NCBI GenBank assembly: GCA_938743325.2
Contig: OW568885.1
Coordinates: 1-64,000, forward strand
Source of the DNA: Pycnococcus provasolii
Lineage: Eukaryota > Chlorophyta > Pseudoscourfieldiophyceae > Pseudoscourfieldiales > Pycnococcaceae
Reading direction: 5' to 3'
DNA length: 64,000 bases
The notes under the pieces are model-generated. The model was given only the letters and a program-made list of their open reading frames with translations, did not search any database and had not been told where the DNA came from. The first letter of the stretch is position 1. Each line of letters starts with the position of its first letter. The translations under genes were made by a program, and so were the position numbers. Positions 22,012 to 32,500 of the stretch are shown here, piece by piece.

Positions 22012-24063
22012 ATGCCCGCGTCACGACCCGCGTCAGCACCCGCGCAGAGGAGAAGCAAAGCAACGGCGGACAACAACAACAACAACAACAACAAACACGC
22101 CGAAAACAACGATGGCGCTGCACATTCGTCGTCGGCGCCGGCAACCAAGGACGGGGTGAACGTTCAGGTGGTTCTCAGGTGCAGACCGACGTCCAAGGAC
22201 GAGACGGCGCGCAAACTACCGCAGGTGGTACACTGCACGGAACAAACGAGGGAGGTGAAACTCGTGCAAACGCTAGGAGGAAAGCAAATGGAGCGCACGT
22301 TCACATTCGACCGCGTCTTCGGACCGAACAGCAGGCAGCAGGATGTGTACGACGTCGCCATCTCGCCGCTCGTCAAGGAAGTGCTGGACGGATACAACTG
22401 CACCGTGTTCGCGTACGGACAGACGGGAACGGGGAAGACGTACACCATGGAGGGTGAGAAGCTCGAGCACGGCGTACTTACCAGCGGGAGTGGTGTCATA
22501 CCGCGCGCGGTGAGCATGATCTTCAACGAGCTCGAGAGCGCCGAGGCGGAGTACAGCGTGAAGGTTTCGTTCATGGAGCTGTACAACGAGGAAATCACCG
22601 ACTTGCTGGCACCCGAGGTGGACATTCTCGCGGCAAAGCCGAAGGTGGTTGACCACACGCGATCACTTGCGCTTATGGAGGACAAGTCGGGGTCCGTGCA
22701 GGTGCGCGGCATCGAAGAGCGTATCGTTAAGACTGAGAGCGAAATCTTCGCCGTGCTCACGCAGGGATCGGATAGGAGGCGAACGGCGGAGACGAAATTG
22801 AACCACCAGAGCAGTCGTAGCCACAGCCTGTTCACCATCACAATTCACACGAAGGAGTCAACGCCGGAGGGTGAGGAGCTTATCAAGTGCGGGAAGTTGA
22901 ACCTTGTCGACCTTGCGGGTAGCGAGAACATCGGCAGGTCAGGCGCGAAGGATGCTCGTGCTAGGGAGGCTGGTGAGATCAACAAGAGCTTGCTGACGCT
23001 CGGCCGTGTGATCACCGCGCTTGTTGATCACCACGGGTACGTGCCGTATCGCGACAGCAAGCTGACGCGACTGCTGCGCGACTCGCTGGGCGGACGCACT
23101 AAGACGTGCATCATTGCCACCGTGTCGCCGTCGAACCACTGCTACGAGGAAACGCAGAGCACGCTCGACTACGCGCATCGTGCGAAGAACATTCGCAACC
23201 GACCTGAGGTGAACATGAAGATGACCAAGCACGCCCACATCAAGGATCTCACGGGCGAGATTGAGCGCCTGAAGGTGGACCTGATTGCTCAGCGCGAGAA
23301 GAACGGCGTGTTCATCAGCGCGGCGCGGTATGCCGAGGAGGAGGCTGCGCGAAAGACGATGCAGGCGCACATCACGTCAATGGAAGCACAGCTCGAGGGT
23401 GTTGCAGCTGAGCGAGAGGGGATGCAGGAAAAATTGCAGAAAGCGGAGGAGGAGAAGGAAGCGCAGCGGGCTGAGATGCAGGCTCGCATCAACGAGTTGT
23501 CAGTATCCCTTGAGGAGACACGGGCGTCTCTGGAGAGCGAGTCCAAGCTTCGTGTCGAGGCGGAGGCGGAGGTGCGACGTCTCGAGGAGGAAAAGGAGGC
23601 GCAGCGCGTGCAGATGCAAGGCCAGATTGACGACTTGTCGAAGGAATTGTCTGAGACGCAGGCTACGTTGGCAAAAACACGTGCAAATCTCGACGAGGAA
23701 ACACAAGCTCGAAAGTTGGCAGAGGCTGAGGTGCGTCGTCTACAGCAAGAGCAGGATGACAAGCGAAGGGAACTTGACGACGTGCGCAGGAATCTTGAGA
23801 GCATGGTTGATGAAAGGCGGGATGTGCTCGAGGAAATGGTGCAAAAGCACGCGACCGAGATGAAGGCGGCATTGCTGGCCGTGACTGGCGTGCCTTTGAA
23901 AAATTCGCGTAAGTCAGGTCCCGGCGCGAATGCGTCGCCGGTTCTTCGTGCTCGCAACGGTGCACAGATGTCGTCACCATTGCCGCTTACACCAAAGACT
24001 GCCGAGACGAGCGTGTGCTGTTCTCCAGAGGGACAGGAGAACAGACAAGCAGAAGCAGCATAG
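22012..24063 (+). CDS. Kinesin motor protein, kinesin-5 (BimC)-like
   Basis: The 683-residue protein starts with an Asn-rich tail, then an N-terminal motor domain (about residues 48-400). It has the kinesin-5-like opening VNVQVVLRCRP, the P-loop GQTGTGKT (about 136-143), switch I NHQSSRSHS, switch II NLVDLAGSE, and INKSLLTLGRVI with YRDSKLTRLL. An uninterrupted coiled coil follows (about 405-620). The C-terminus has a possible CDK site (LPLTPKT) in the position of a BimC box. Kinesin-5 motors form bipolar tetramers that push spindle poles apart. The tail is much shorter than the roughly 600-residue tails of typical kinesin-5 proteins, so tetramer formation is uncertain and assignment to another plus-end kinesin family cannot be excluded. 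Confidence 0.9.
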   Translation: MPASRPASAPAQRRSKATADNNNNNNNKHAENNDGAAHSSSAPATKDGVNVQVVLRCRPTSKDETARKLPQVVHCTEQTREVKLVQTLGGKQMERTFTFDRVFGPNSRQQDVYDVAISPLVKEVLDGYNCTVFAYGQTGTGKTYTMEGEKLEHGVLTSGSGVIPRAVSMIFNELESAEAEYSVKVSFMELYNEEITDLLAPEVDILAAKPKVVDHTRSLALMEDKSGSVQVRGIEERIVKTESEIFAVLTQGSDRRRTAETKLNHQSSRSHSLFTITIHTKESTPEGEELIKCGKLNLVDLAGSENIGRSGAKDARAREAGEINKSLLTLGRVITALVDHHGYVPYRDSKLTRLLRDSLGGRTKTCIIATVSPSNHCYEETQSTLDYAHRAKNIRNRPEVNMKMTKHAHIKDLTGEIERLKVDLIAQREKNGVFISAARYAEEEAARKTMQAHITSMEAQLEGVAAEREGMQEKLQKAEEEKEAQRAEMQARINELSVSLEETRASLESESKLRVEAEAEVRRLEEEKEAQRVQMQGQIDDLSKELSETQATLAKTRANLDEETQARKLAEAEVRRLQQEQDDKRRELDDVRRNLESMVDERRDVLEEMVQKHATEMKAALLAVTGVPLKNSRKSGPGANASPVLRARNGAQMSSPLPLTPKTAETSVCCSPEGQENRQAEAA

Positions 24064-24282
24064 CACGAAGCAGGGCTTTCATTTAAAACAACAACAACAA
24101 CGGGATGGCAGAAGTGAATGGTGAAGAAAAAACCCCTTTGAAAAAAGAAAGAAAAGTTTTTGTTCTCAAATGATGTTGTTGTGTTACGACCTTTCTACCA
24201 ACCAACCCAAAAGGAAAGAAACACTTTGTCGGATCAACAGACGCATTCTCCGTGTTTTTTGGTGATGAGTTTGATTGCGCAT

Positions 24283-25529
24283 CTAGTACACCTCGACGTG
24301 GAGCTGGTTGTTCTCCTTGAGGCCCTCGTAGAATTCCTCCCAGTTGAGACCCTGATCCTTCGCCACGCGCTCGAGCATGTCAAGGATTCCAGGCAGCATA
24401 CCCTTAAGTCCACAGAAGTAGATGTGCGCACCGTTCTTGAGGAGGTCGAACACCTCCTCGGAGTACTCCTCGATCTTGTCCTGGATGTACATCTTGCCAC
24501 CATCCTTGTTCTGCTGCTCGCGCGAGATGGCGTAGTCGATGCGGAACTGGTCCGGGAAACGCTCAGACATGACCTGGAACTCGTCGTCGTACAGCTTGGC
24601 GTCGCTGTTCGCAACACCCATGAAGAGCCACGCGAGTCCACCGAAACGGAAGTTCGGCACGTCTTCGAGGAACATGCGTCGCAGGTACGTGCGGAATGGC
24701 GCAATGCCGGTTCCCGTCGCGCACATGATGTGCACGTTGTTCGGGTCCTCCTCGGGCAGGAGCAGGATCTTGCCCGTAGGTCCCGTGAGCGTCACCTCCG
24801 TGCCAGGCTTGCTGTCGCAGAGGAAGTTGGAGCAGATGCCCTTCTTCGCCGGGTCCTCCTTGTTCATCTCCGGGTCCCAGTACGTCGCGCGGCGAACGCA
24901 AAGGCTGGCCGTCTTGCCGTCGAAGTAGTCTCCGTAGCGCGTAGACGCGATGGAGTAGAGGCGGACTCCGTGCGGCACCTCCTTGCCCTAAAAGTTGTTG
25001 ATTTTTGTTTGGTGAGTTTTTTTGTTTAAAATGCGAATTTTCTTTTGTTGTTGTTGTGTGTGTGTGTGTATTTGTGTTGTGCGTCGGTTCCCGGAACACA
25101 CCACCGTTATCCCTGCGTCCAACAAGGCACGAAATATGTACACCGAGACGAACATTATTCACCAGAGACAGAAAAAAAAAAGAAAAAAAAAAGACGCACC
25201 TTGGAGTTCATTTTGGTTCCCGGCGGAACCACTCCGTAGCTCTGTCCCTCCCAGAATGGCGCCTTGTTATCCGTCTCGAGGACGATGTGGCACGTCTCAC
25301 CCGTCGCCTTGGGTCCGACGATGCGCTCGCACGACTTCACCTTGACGATGAGAGGCTTCTTGGACGTCCAGGTGTTGAGCGGCACCTCCTTGGGCTCCTC
25401 GAGCTCGAGCGGCACCTTGGCGAGCTTCGCGGGCGGCGCCGGGATGGAGGTGACCGCGACGGCCTTGGCCATGGGCGAGCGGCGCGGCGCGTTGACCTTC
25501 GAGCGTGCGTTGAGTCGCATGGCGGGCAT
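24283..25529 (-). CDS. Ferredoxin-NADP+ reductase, plastid (two exons)
   Basis: FNR passes electrons from photosystem I-reduced ferredoxin to NADP+ at the stromal face of the thylakoid. Exons 25529-25200 and 24987-24283 join in frame to give 344 residues. Visible motifs are RLYSIAS (FAD), [47 protein letters not shown] (NADP+), [31 protein letters not shown] and a C-terminal Tyr that stacks on the flavin. The N-terminus is basic and short (about 40 residues before the conserved domain), a plausible stromal transit peptide with no ER signal. Together with the TL17-type protein this shows the organism is photosynthetic or recently was. Confidence 0.96.
24988..25199 (-). other. Intron of the FNR gene
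   Basis: This 212-base phase 0 intron splits Lys-Gly in MNSK|GKEV. The donor is AAG|GTGCGTC and the acceptor CTTTTAG|GG. It carries a polypyrimidine run next to the donor and a (CA)n tract. Unspliced, the two exons lie in separate frames with stops between them. Confidence 0.92.
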
Positions 25530-25969
25530 CGTGATCCGTTGTTTGAGGTTGGGTATGACGTCGCTGAACGGACTCGGAGGGAGAGAGACTCGTGGGGCCG
25601 GAGGGGGAGGGAGGAGGGGGGATGAGATTGATTCAAGGCTTGAGGATAAAGCGAAAGCTTGCCTTGGTGATCCTCAATCGCAGGCAACCATCGGTCCACA
25701 CGCATCAGGGGGGGACACACGCACTCCCTCAACGACGTCCCCAAATCAAGGGGGGGGGGCTTGAGAGGCTGGAGGGAGGAGGACGTTTGGAGTTCGGCCC
25801 CCTGTTGTAGCCTGGTCCTCATGGATCTACGCAACGGGATCCTTCTGGTTAGGGGTTTGTGTTCGCCCTCCCCTCTGCCCCTCGGGTACTATTTGCCAAA
25901 CCCCGAACAGCTGCGAGGAAAACCCTTCCCTCTCCTTCCCTCTTTTCCTCCCCTCTCTCGTTTTCCACG
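25530..25969. promoter_or_regulatory. Divergent promoter region, FNR / COG2
   Basis: This 440-base gap holds a CCCCGAA heptamer at 25901-25907 (in AAACCCCGAACAG), 69 bases before the COG2 start codon, and a C/T-rich leader after it. A G/A-rich run lies near the FNR side (25575-25625). Confidence 0.5.
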
Positions 25970-28174
25970 ATGGAGGAGGCCAGCGCCATGGCCTCCACAC
26001 CTGGCGCACCATCGTGGACGCTCAACCCTTCCGAGTTCAACTTGGAGTCCTTCGACGCAGACGAGTACGTCTCGCGAACCAAGGTGGCGGTGCCACTCGA
26101 CGTGCTCAAAGGATCGCTAGACACGTATCTCGCTGACATCAGAACACAGCTCGTCGAGCTCATCAACGAGGACTACCCAGATCTTGTCAGCCTCACGTCC
26201 AAACTCAGCGACCTCGACGCAACTGTGCTGCGCATACGATCGCCGCTCGTCGACATGAGAAACAAGGTCACGGCAGCCAGAGCTTCGATCGCATCCAACT
26301 TAACGGCACTTAACGCTGGCCTGCAGGCTCGTAGCACCGTCGCGTTGCAAAAGGCAAAGCTAGGCTTGCTGCAGGACACCGCGCACGCGCTCTCCAAGGT
26401 GGACAAGCTCACAGCGCAGCTCGAGGAAGGATCTTTCGAGGGCGAGGATGACGACGCCAAGGCGTCAAGCGAGCTTGAACTGCGCAGCCGCCTGCTCGAG
26501 CGCATCGCCGGGGAGGTTTCGCGCCTCAAGCTGTACGTGTCTCGTGCCAACAATCACCCGTTCATCGTCGCGCAGCAGAGCCGCATCACCAAGGCGGAGG
26601 CAAGACTAGGAGGGGCGCTCGGCGGGGCGATGCGCTCGGCACTCGCGCAGGGATCTACCGCCGCGGAGTTTCACCTGCTGCACGCGTACGCGGCTTCGGG
26701 CGACCCGTCGGGCGCCGAGCGCATCATACGTGAGGTGGTGCTTGCGCCCATCGTTTCGGACGTTTTGGACGCGACGGACAAAAATAGACAGGACCTCAAA
26801 CCTGTGTTTGACGGCGTGCTCGCGAAGCTGTCTGAAAGCAGCAAGAGCAGCGCCATCGCGAGGCTTCTTGAGACGGTGCAGGCTGACAAGAGTGGTCTCG
26901 AGGCTCTCGACCTCGTCAGCCGCGCCGTGCTTCCAGAGGTTGACGATTCGATCGCGCGCAGCCGCCCCGGAGCGCTCAGCCCAGGGGCACCCGCCGCGTT
27001 CCTGCGCAACTACAAGGCTGCACGCGCATTCCTCGAGGCACTCGCGAGCATGCAGAGGAAACACTCGCCCGAGGCGGAGGCGGCACTGCGCTCTTCGCCG
27101 GCATGGCGCAGCTTCGTGGGCCGGTGGAGCCTGACTGTGTACTTCACGATGCGTCAGCAGGAAATCGTCGAGTCGTTCGAGGAGATGCTCTCACCTTCGT
27201 CAAAGGCGGCGGCGGAGGCGATGTCCTCGAAGCCAACCCCGCCATACCTTCTCGCCCAGACGAGCAAGGTGGCGGAGCTGCTGAAACGCTGCTGGGAAGA
27301 CGAAGTGTTCGTGGACACGCTCGCGGATCGCTTCGCGCGCCTTGCCATGCAGCTTCTGAGCCGGTACGCGACGTGGGTGAGCGACAGCCTTCGTGACCGC
27401 TCAACGTCGTCGTCGTCGTCGTCTACCCCATCCGACAATTCTACTTCTTCCGCCGCCGCGAATGCACTTTGGACAACGCCCGATGGCCTTGTGAAGGTTC
27501 TTGCCGACGTCGAGCGAATGCGTAGCTCGGCCAAGGACGAAAGTGCCGCTGGCATTCTAGGTGAAGCAGTTCGCGCGATGGCGCCGCTCGGCGATGCCGC
27601 CGCCGTCGCCATCCGATCGGCACTGCACGACATTGCGGACGATCGCATGGAGAAGATTGCGGTGCGTATTCGCGAGCTGCTCGTCACGCCGCTTGCGACG
27701 AAGTGCTGCGGAATGCTGAAGCAGCTGCGTGGAATCACGGCAACGTACCGCATGACAAACAAACCGGCGCCGGAGCGTGCAAGCCACTACGTACCGAGCG
27801 TCCTTGCACCTCTGCGCACATTCGTCACGGAGACTGCGATTCCGGCGAAGTTGACCGAAGCGGCGAAGGCAACGCTCGTGGCGGAGGTGGCTGGGCAGGT
27901 GACGGACTCTTTCACCGACACGGCAAGCGAGCTCCTTTCTCATGTGAAGAAGACGGAGTCAAGCTTGCAGCTCCTGAAAAGCCGCAAGGACAGCAAGTCT
28001 GGAGGTGGCGCAGGCGGAGGTGGCGCAGGCGGCGGCGGTGTCACGGACACCGAGAAGATTTGCCAACAACTTGTGCTCGACGCGACGGAGTTTGGCCGAC
28101 AGCTGTCGTCGCTGGGTATTTCTCTCGACTCCTTTCCAGCCTACGCGCGTTTGTTGGAGGTGGTGAAGATGTAA
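25970..28174 (+). CDS. COG2: Conserved oligomeric Golgi complex subunit 2
   Basis: COG2 belongs to lobe A of the COG tethering complex, which guides retrograde vesicles within the Golgi. The 734-residue product carries the COG2 signature at its N-terminus: F-N-L-E-S-F-D-A-D-E-Y-V, then a coiled segment with LVELINEDYPDLVSLTSKL and the following VLRIRSPLVDMRNKV (about residues 20-110). The rest is helical, as in CATCHR-family tethers. Length matches family members (about 700-750 residues). The start at 25970 was chosen because the upstream open frame lacks family similarity. A Gly-rich insert lies near residues 675-690. The gene is convergent with the lumen-protein gene. Confidence 0.88.
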   Translation: MEEASAMASTPGAPSWTLNPSEFNLESFDADEYVSRTKVAVPLDVLKGSLDTYLADIRTQLVELINEDYPDLVSLTSKLSDLDATVLRIRSPLVDMRNKVTAARASIASNLTALNAGLQARSTVALQKAKLGLLQDTAHALSKVDKLTAQLEEGSFEGEDDDAKASSELELRSRLLERIAGEVSRLKLYVSRANNHPFIVAQQSRITKAEARLGGALGGAMRSALAQGSTAAEFHLLHAYAASGDPSGAERIIREVVLAPIVSDVLDATDKNRQDLKPVFDGVLAKLSESSKSSAIARLLETVQADKSGLEALDLVSRAVLPEVDDSIARSRPGALSPGAPAAFLRNYKAARAFLEALASMQRKHSPEAEAALRSSPAWRSFVGRWSLTVYFTMRQQEIVESFEEMLSPSSKAAAEAMSSKPTPPYLLAQTSKVAELLKRCWEDEVFVDTLADRFARLAMQLLSRYATWVSDSLRDRSTSSSSSSTPSDNSTSSAAANALWTTPDGLVKVLADVERMRSSAKDESAAGILGEAVRAMAPLGDAAAVAIRSALHDIADDRMEKIAVRIRELLVTPLATKCCGMLKQLRGITATYRMTNKPAPERASHYVPSVLAPLRTFVTETAIPAKLTEAAKATLVAEVAGQVTDSFTDTASELLSHVKKTESSLQLLKSRKDSKSGGGAGGGGAGGGGVTDTEKICQQLVLDATEFGRQLSSLGISLDSFPAYARLLEVVKM

Positions 28175-28335
28175 TTTGACTCTTTTCAAAAGTAAAGACT
28201 TCTATTTTTTTCTTGTTTGAATTTCATCTAATTTTTTTTAAACGCCTAGTCTAGGAGAAAAAAAAAAGACAACACAACACAAGACACAAGCTTATCACGC
28301 ATTTTCGCGCGACATTTGTTTTTCCGTCAAGGTGT

Positions 28336-29028
28336 TTAGTCCGCGCAACCAACCTGGTCACGGCTCTCATCCTTCAGCGTTGGGTTACGGCACAGGCGCT
28401 TCGCATCCTCGCGTCCGATGACGGCATCCTCGAAGATCACGTTCGTCAAGTTGGTTCCCTCGAAGCTCGTTCCGGTGATGACGGCGTTGTACAGCGTCGA
28501 TCCCGATAGGTCGACGCCGTCGAGGTTCGCACGGTCAAGCACTGCGTTGGAAAGGTTCACCTTCTTCATCGACGCGCCGACTGCGTACGCCTTGGTCAAG
28601 ACCGCCTGCTCCATGTTGCTTCCGTCCAAGACGGTGTCGCTATCCATGACGATGCCACTGAGCGTGACGTTGACGAGTTTGCTGTTTTTCAGATTGCACT
28701 GCCTGACGTCAAGCAGCACGTCGCTGACCGCGTTCGCCTGCCCGATGGTGTTCCCGTCCAAGACGCGCGAGCACCTGTTCGGGTCTGAGCTGATGGGCGG
28801 CAACCTGATGTCCGCGTACGCCGCCCCGGCTGGCGCCAGCACGACGACGGCGGTTGATGCGAGCGCGAGTGCGTGTTTTTGCGCCTCTTGGAAGAACTTC
28901 GCTTCACACTTCGTCGGGCGACCCCTGCTGCTGCTGCGAGAGAACGGCTGGTGGAAGGAGCGCGAGTGACATGTGACACGGGGGATCCCGCAGGAGCCTC
29001 TTGAGAGTGACATCTTTGCTTGGGACAA
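28336..29028 (-). CDS. Thylakoid-lumen pentapeptide-repeat protein, TL17-type
   Basis: The 230-residue product has a bipartite targeting signal. A Ser/Arg-rich stromal transit peptide (about 1-45) is followed by a hydrophobic segment ending in GAAYA|D (cleavage near residue 72). No twin Arg precedes the hydrophobic segment, so the Sec route is likely. The mature part contains IGQANAVSDVLLDVRQCN, KAYAVGASMKKVNLSNAVLDR and a run of pentapeptide repeats (A/N-L-x-x-x), ending with a Cys pair (CRNP and VGC). These details match the plant 17.4-kDa lumen protein TL17. The biochemical role of that family is not settled. No ER signal peptide precedes the transit peptide, which favours a primary plastid. 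Confidence 0.9.
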   Translation of the reverse strand: MSQAKMSLSRGSCGIPRVTCHSRSFHQPFSRSSSRGRPTKCEAKFFQEAQKHALALASTAVVVLAPAGAAYADIRLPPISSDPNRCSRVLDGNTIGQANAVSDVLLDVRQCNLKNSKLVNVTLSGIVMDSDTVLDGSNMEQAVLTKAYAVGASMKKVNLSNAVLDRANLDGVDLSGSTLYNAVITGTSFEGTNLTNVIFEDAVIGREDAKRLCRNPTLKDESRDQVGCAD

Positions 29029-29576
29029 TGAAAGAAGTATAAAGTGCTAATGCTGCTTGTGTGATGGCTGGCTGATGAACGGGAGGGGATACGATACAGA
29101 GGGAGAGAGGGGGGGAGGGGAAGAGGGGGACCTTTCACCCGGATGAGGATAAGGAAAGGAGGCGCCCCAGTTGCAGTTGGCAAAGCCTTGAGTGACCTGG
29201 CATGCTGGACTATCGTAACCCCGAAACAGATCACCCCCGATCGATCTATGCGCTGGTTCAACCCCCACCCCTTCCTCCTGCCTTGGAACCCCGCCTTGTG
29301 CGTTGTGGTCCCTTCGACCCGCTTGTCTTTGTCTGGTGTCGTTCTACATTACCCAGTTCTATGTAGGTCCCAGTTCTTCTCCCCCTTCAGGTTCGGGTAC
29401 AGTGCGTGCCAAAAAGCGACTTCTTTGTACTACTTACTCTCCCATCAGTGTTTCTTTCCCATCACCAACCAGCTTGTACAACCCTTCCTCGCCTCTTACC
29501 TCTTACATAAGGCAAGGAAGGGTACGCTCGCGCTCGCGCCCTGGCGTGTCCTGGGGGGGCGCGTGTCCAAAGGATA
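29029..29576. promoter_or_regulatory. Divergent promoter region, lumen protein / transportin-3-like
   Basis: This 548-base gap has a CCCCGAA heptamer at 29219-29225 and pyrimidine-rich sequence towards the transportin start. A G-rich run lies on the lumen-protein side (about 29100-29130). Confidence 0.45.
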
Positions 29577-32500
29577 ATGGCAATGGCAAACGCGTACGAC
29601 GCAAACAACGTCGCAGCGGCAATCAGACAGCTATACACGCCGGGCGCACACGCCGCCGCTGTCAACGAAGCGAACGCGTACCTCACAGCTTTCGCGGAGA
29701 CGAACGCGGCGTGGGAAGTTGCGCTCACCTTGCTCGAACCCGCGGCGAACGTGCCAGCTGACGTGCAGTTCTTTGCCGCGAACACGATGCACCACAAAAT
29801 CAAAACGGCGTGGTCGGCACTGCAGCCAGAGGCGACGCAGCACGTGCTCAACACAATCTCGCAGAGACTTCCCGTCATCGCCGCTGCGCCGGGTGGCGCG
29901 GTCGTGGCGCAGAGACTCTGCCTCGCGCTGAGCTTAGCAGCCGCGTCGTCGGGTCCGCACGACGTCAACGGCGTGTGCATGCACGCACTCACGCTTGCGG
30001 CGAACGGCGCCAAGAGCTCGACTGTCAACCTCGCACTCACCTTGCTCGTCTCGCTCGTCGACGAGGTGACGTCGTTAGCAACAAGTTCCTCAGCGGCGGC
30101 AGCAGCAGCACCTGACCAAGCGTCGTCGTCGTCGTCGTCGTCAGCGGCGGCGGCGGCGGCATCGCCGGCGATGCTTCCATTCCAGAGACCGAATCACAAG
30201 GCTCTCGTCGAACGCAGGGACGACGTCTACGCGTGCATCCACGCCGTACTAACAGGAAACCTGCTAGGCGCCAACGGCACGGCGCCGCTTGAGGAATCGC
30301 TCAAGTGCCTCGCGGCGTGGGCGGTGCTCGAGCCAAGGAGCACCGCAGGCGGCATGGCGGCACGACCCGACGGGTTATTCCAGCATGCACTCAGCACGTT
30401 CCACGGAACGAGCGACGACGCGGTGACCGCAGCCGCGAGCGAGGCACTCGTCGCTCTCGTGGGCACGGGCGTCGGAACTGCCGACGGATTTGGCGAGCCG
30501 ATCGCTGCACCACTGCCGGTCGACGTAAATCAGGAGCGTGCTGCCGTTCACGCCATCATGGCTGCGCTCGTGTCTAAGGCATCGTCGTGCGTCGACAACC
30601 TCGACGACGAGGATGCGTGCTTTGCCGTCGCGCGGCTTGCGTGTGCCGCTGCAGAGCGAGATGCCGAGGCGGTGGTGGGCGTGTCGGGAAGCGAGCACTC
30701 CGCGGCACTGCACCTTGCGATGCTTCGATGCGCATCGCGCCCCGAGAGGAACGTCTGCTCCGCGGCACTCGAATTCTTTCTGCAGGGGTGTACCGTGCCA
30801 ACCGCGCAGCGCATGCCGGAGATGCAAGGGCCGCTGCAAAGACAGCTTGTCGGCGTCATCATAAAGCAGGCGAGATATCCCGCGGGATTTCAAGGATGGG
30901 CATCGGGCGCGATGACAGGCGCCACGGCTTCCATGACGGATGACAGGGATGCATTCAACAGATTTCGCGAACAGCTGCTGCTGGATGCGCTGGACTCGTG
31001 CTACACGCTGCTGCGTGCGGATTATCTCAGCATCGTCTGGCAGGCTATTCAGAAAGCTGGAAGCTGGCAGGAGGTGGAGGCTTGCATGTTCGCCGTACGC
31101 GTTATCGCACAGTCTCTCAAGGAGAGGTGCCTCAACGAAAGAGAAACGGATGCCATAAAGGTCCAGGATAAGCAGCACAGCAACGAGTTTCTCCACAGCG
31201 TCTTTCAGCAGATTGCCCTTGATGGCGCCGGCGCTCTCGGGTCGCTCAGTGCCGCCGCCGCCGCACAGTCGCCGTCTAGCTCTCCTGTTGTGGCTGCCGC
31301 GCCGGAGTCGCCAGCGTCGCCTTCTTCGCATGTCACTACGTCGTCCGTCTTCTCAAGCCACCCTCAGGTGATGGAGGCGACGGCGCAGCTTATCGGACAA
31401 TACGCGCAGTGGCTCGGGCAGAGTCGCACCGTTACGGCGGACATGTTCGACGGAGCACTAGGGTACCTGTTCAAGACGATGGCAATGAACCATGGACCAC
31501 CTCGATGGAAGGCGGCGGAGGCGTTTCGCAACCTGTGCGCACGATGTTCTGCACGAATGCGCACGCCGGAGATGCTTGGTAAGCTCATGCAGGCTGCGGA
31601 ATTCTGCACGTCCGAGAGTGCTGCTACGCAAGCATCGGCAACGGCAACAGCGTCATCGCCGTCATCTCCAGGTCCACCAGTAGGCATTCTGAAGAGCCTT
31701 GACGAGGAGGAGGAGAAGGCACGCACGCTGTTACTTGTAGGGTTGGCACGCGTCGTCTCGTCGATGCCCGACGCCAACGCCGCAAGCGCGTGTGCGCAAA
31801 GGCTGTGCTCGCCCATCTTGATGCGATGCCACGGTATTGCGGTTGCCGCCACCGCCGCATCGTCGACGACTTCACGCGACGCGTCACCTGTGGGTGCGCC
31901 GCGCATGGCAGCTGAGCTGCGACTTCTTGCCGGCTGCATCCAGTTTCTGCAGAGCAGTGTCCGTGGTGGCGCTGCTCGATCAGCTCCCGTGGCATCTGCG
32001 GCGCTGTCTGACGTTTGGCCTGTACTGCAGGCTCTCTGCGAGGATGTGAGGTGGCGCTCCGACGCCGCGGTGTTCGAGGCAATATGCAGCGTCTACACGA
32101 ATGCGCTCAAGTCGTGCGGCACTGCTCTCCACGCCGCCCTTTCGCCGCTGTGCACCGCCATGTCAGCGGCGGTGGAGGCGCACGGGCATTGCGCGGCGTT
32201 CGACGTGCTCGCGCAGGTTGCTGAGGAGTTCAGCGTCGGCGCGGCGAATGGCGCAGATGCCACGGCGCAGGCGATTACCGTCTCCGCCATCGAGGAGGTT
32301 TCACGAAGCCTTCACCGCGCGGTGCCCGCGGCTCTGAATCAGGTGCAATCTCACGGAGTGGCTGGTCAGCAGGAGCTTTTGCGTGCGTTGTTCGAGGCAT
32401 GTCACCGTAGCTTGCTATTCATGCCGAAGGTGATCTTCGATGGCGGCGATGCCAGCCTAGCGTCGTCCGTGCTGAGCGCTGCTGCGGCGGCGATCAGCGT

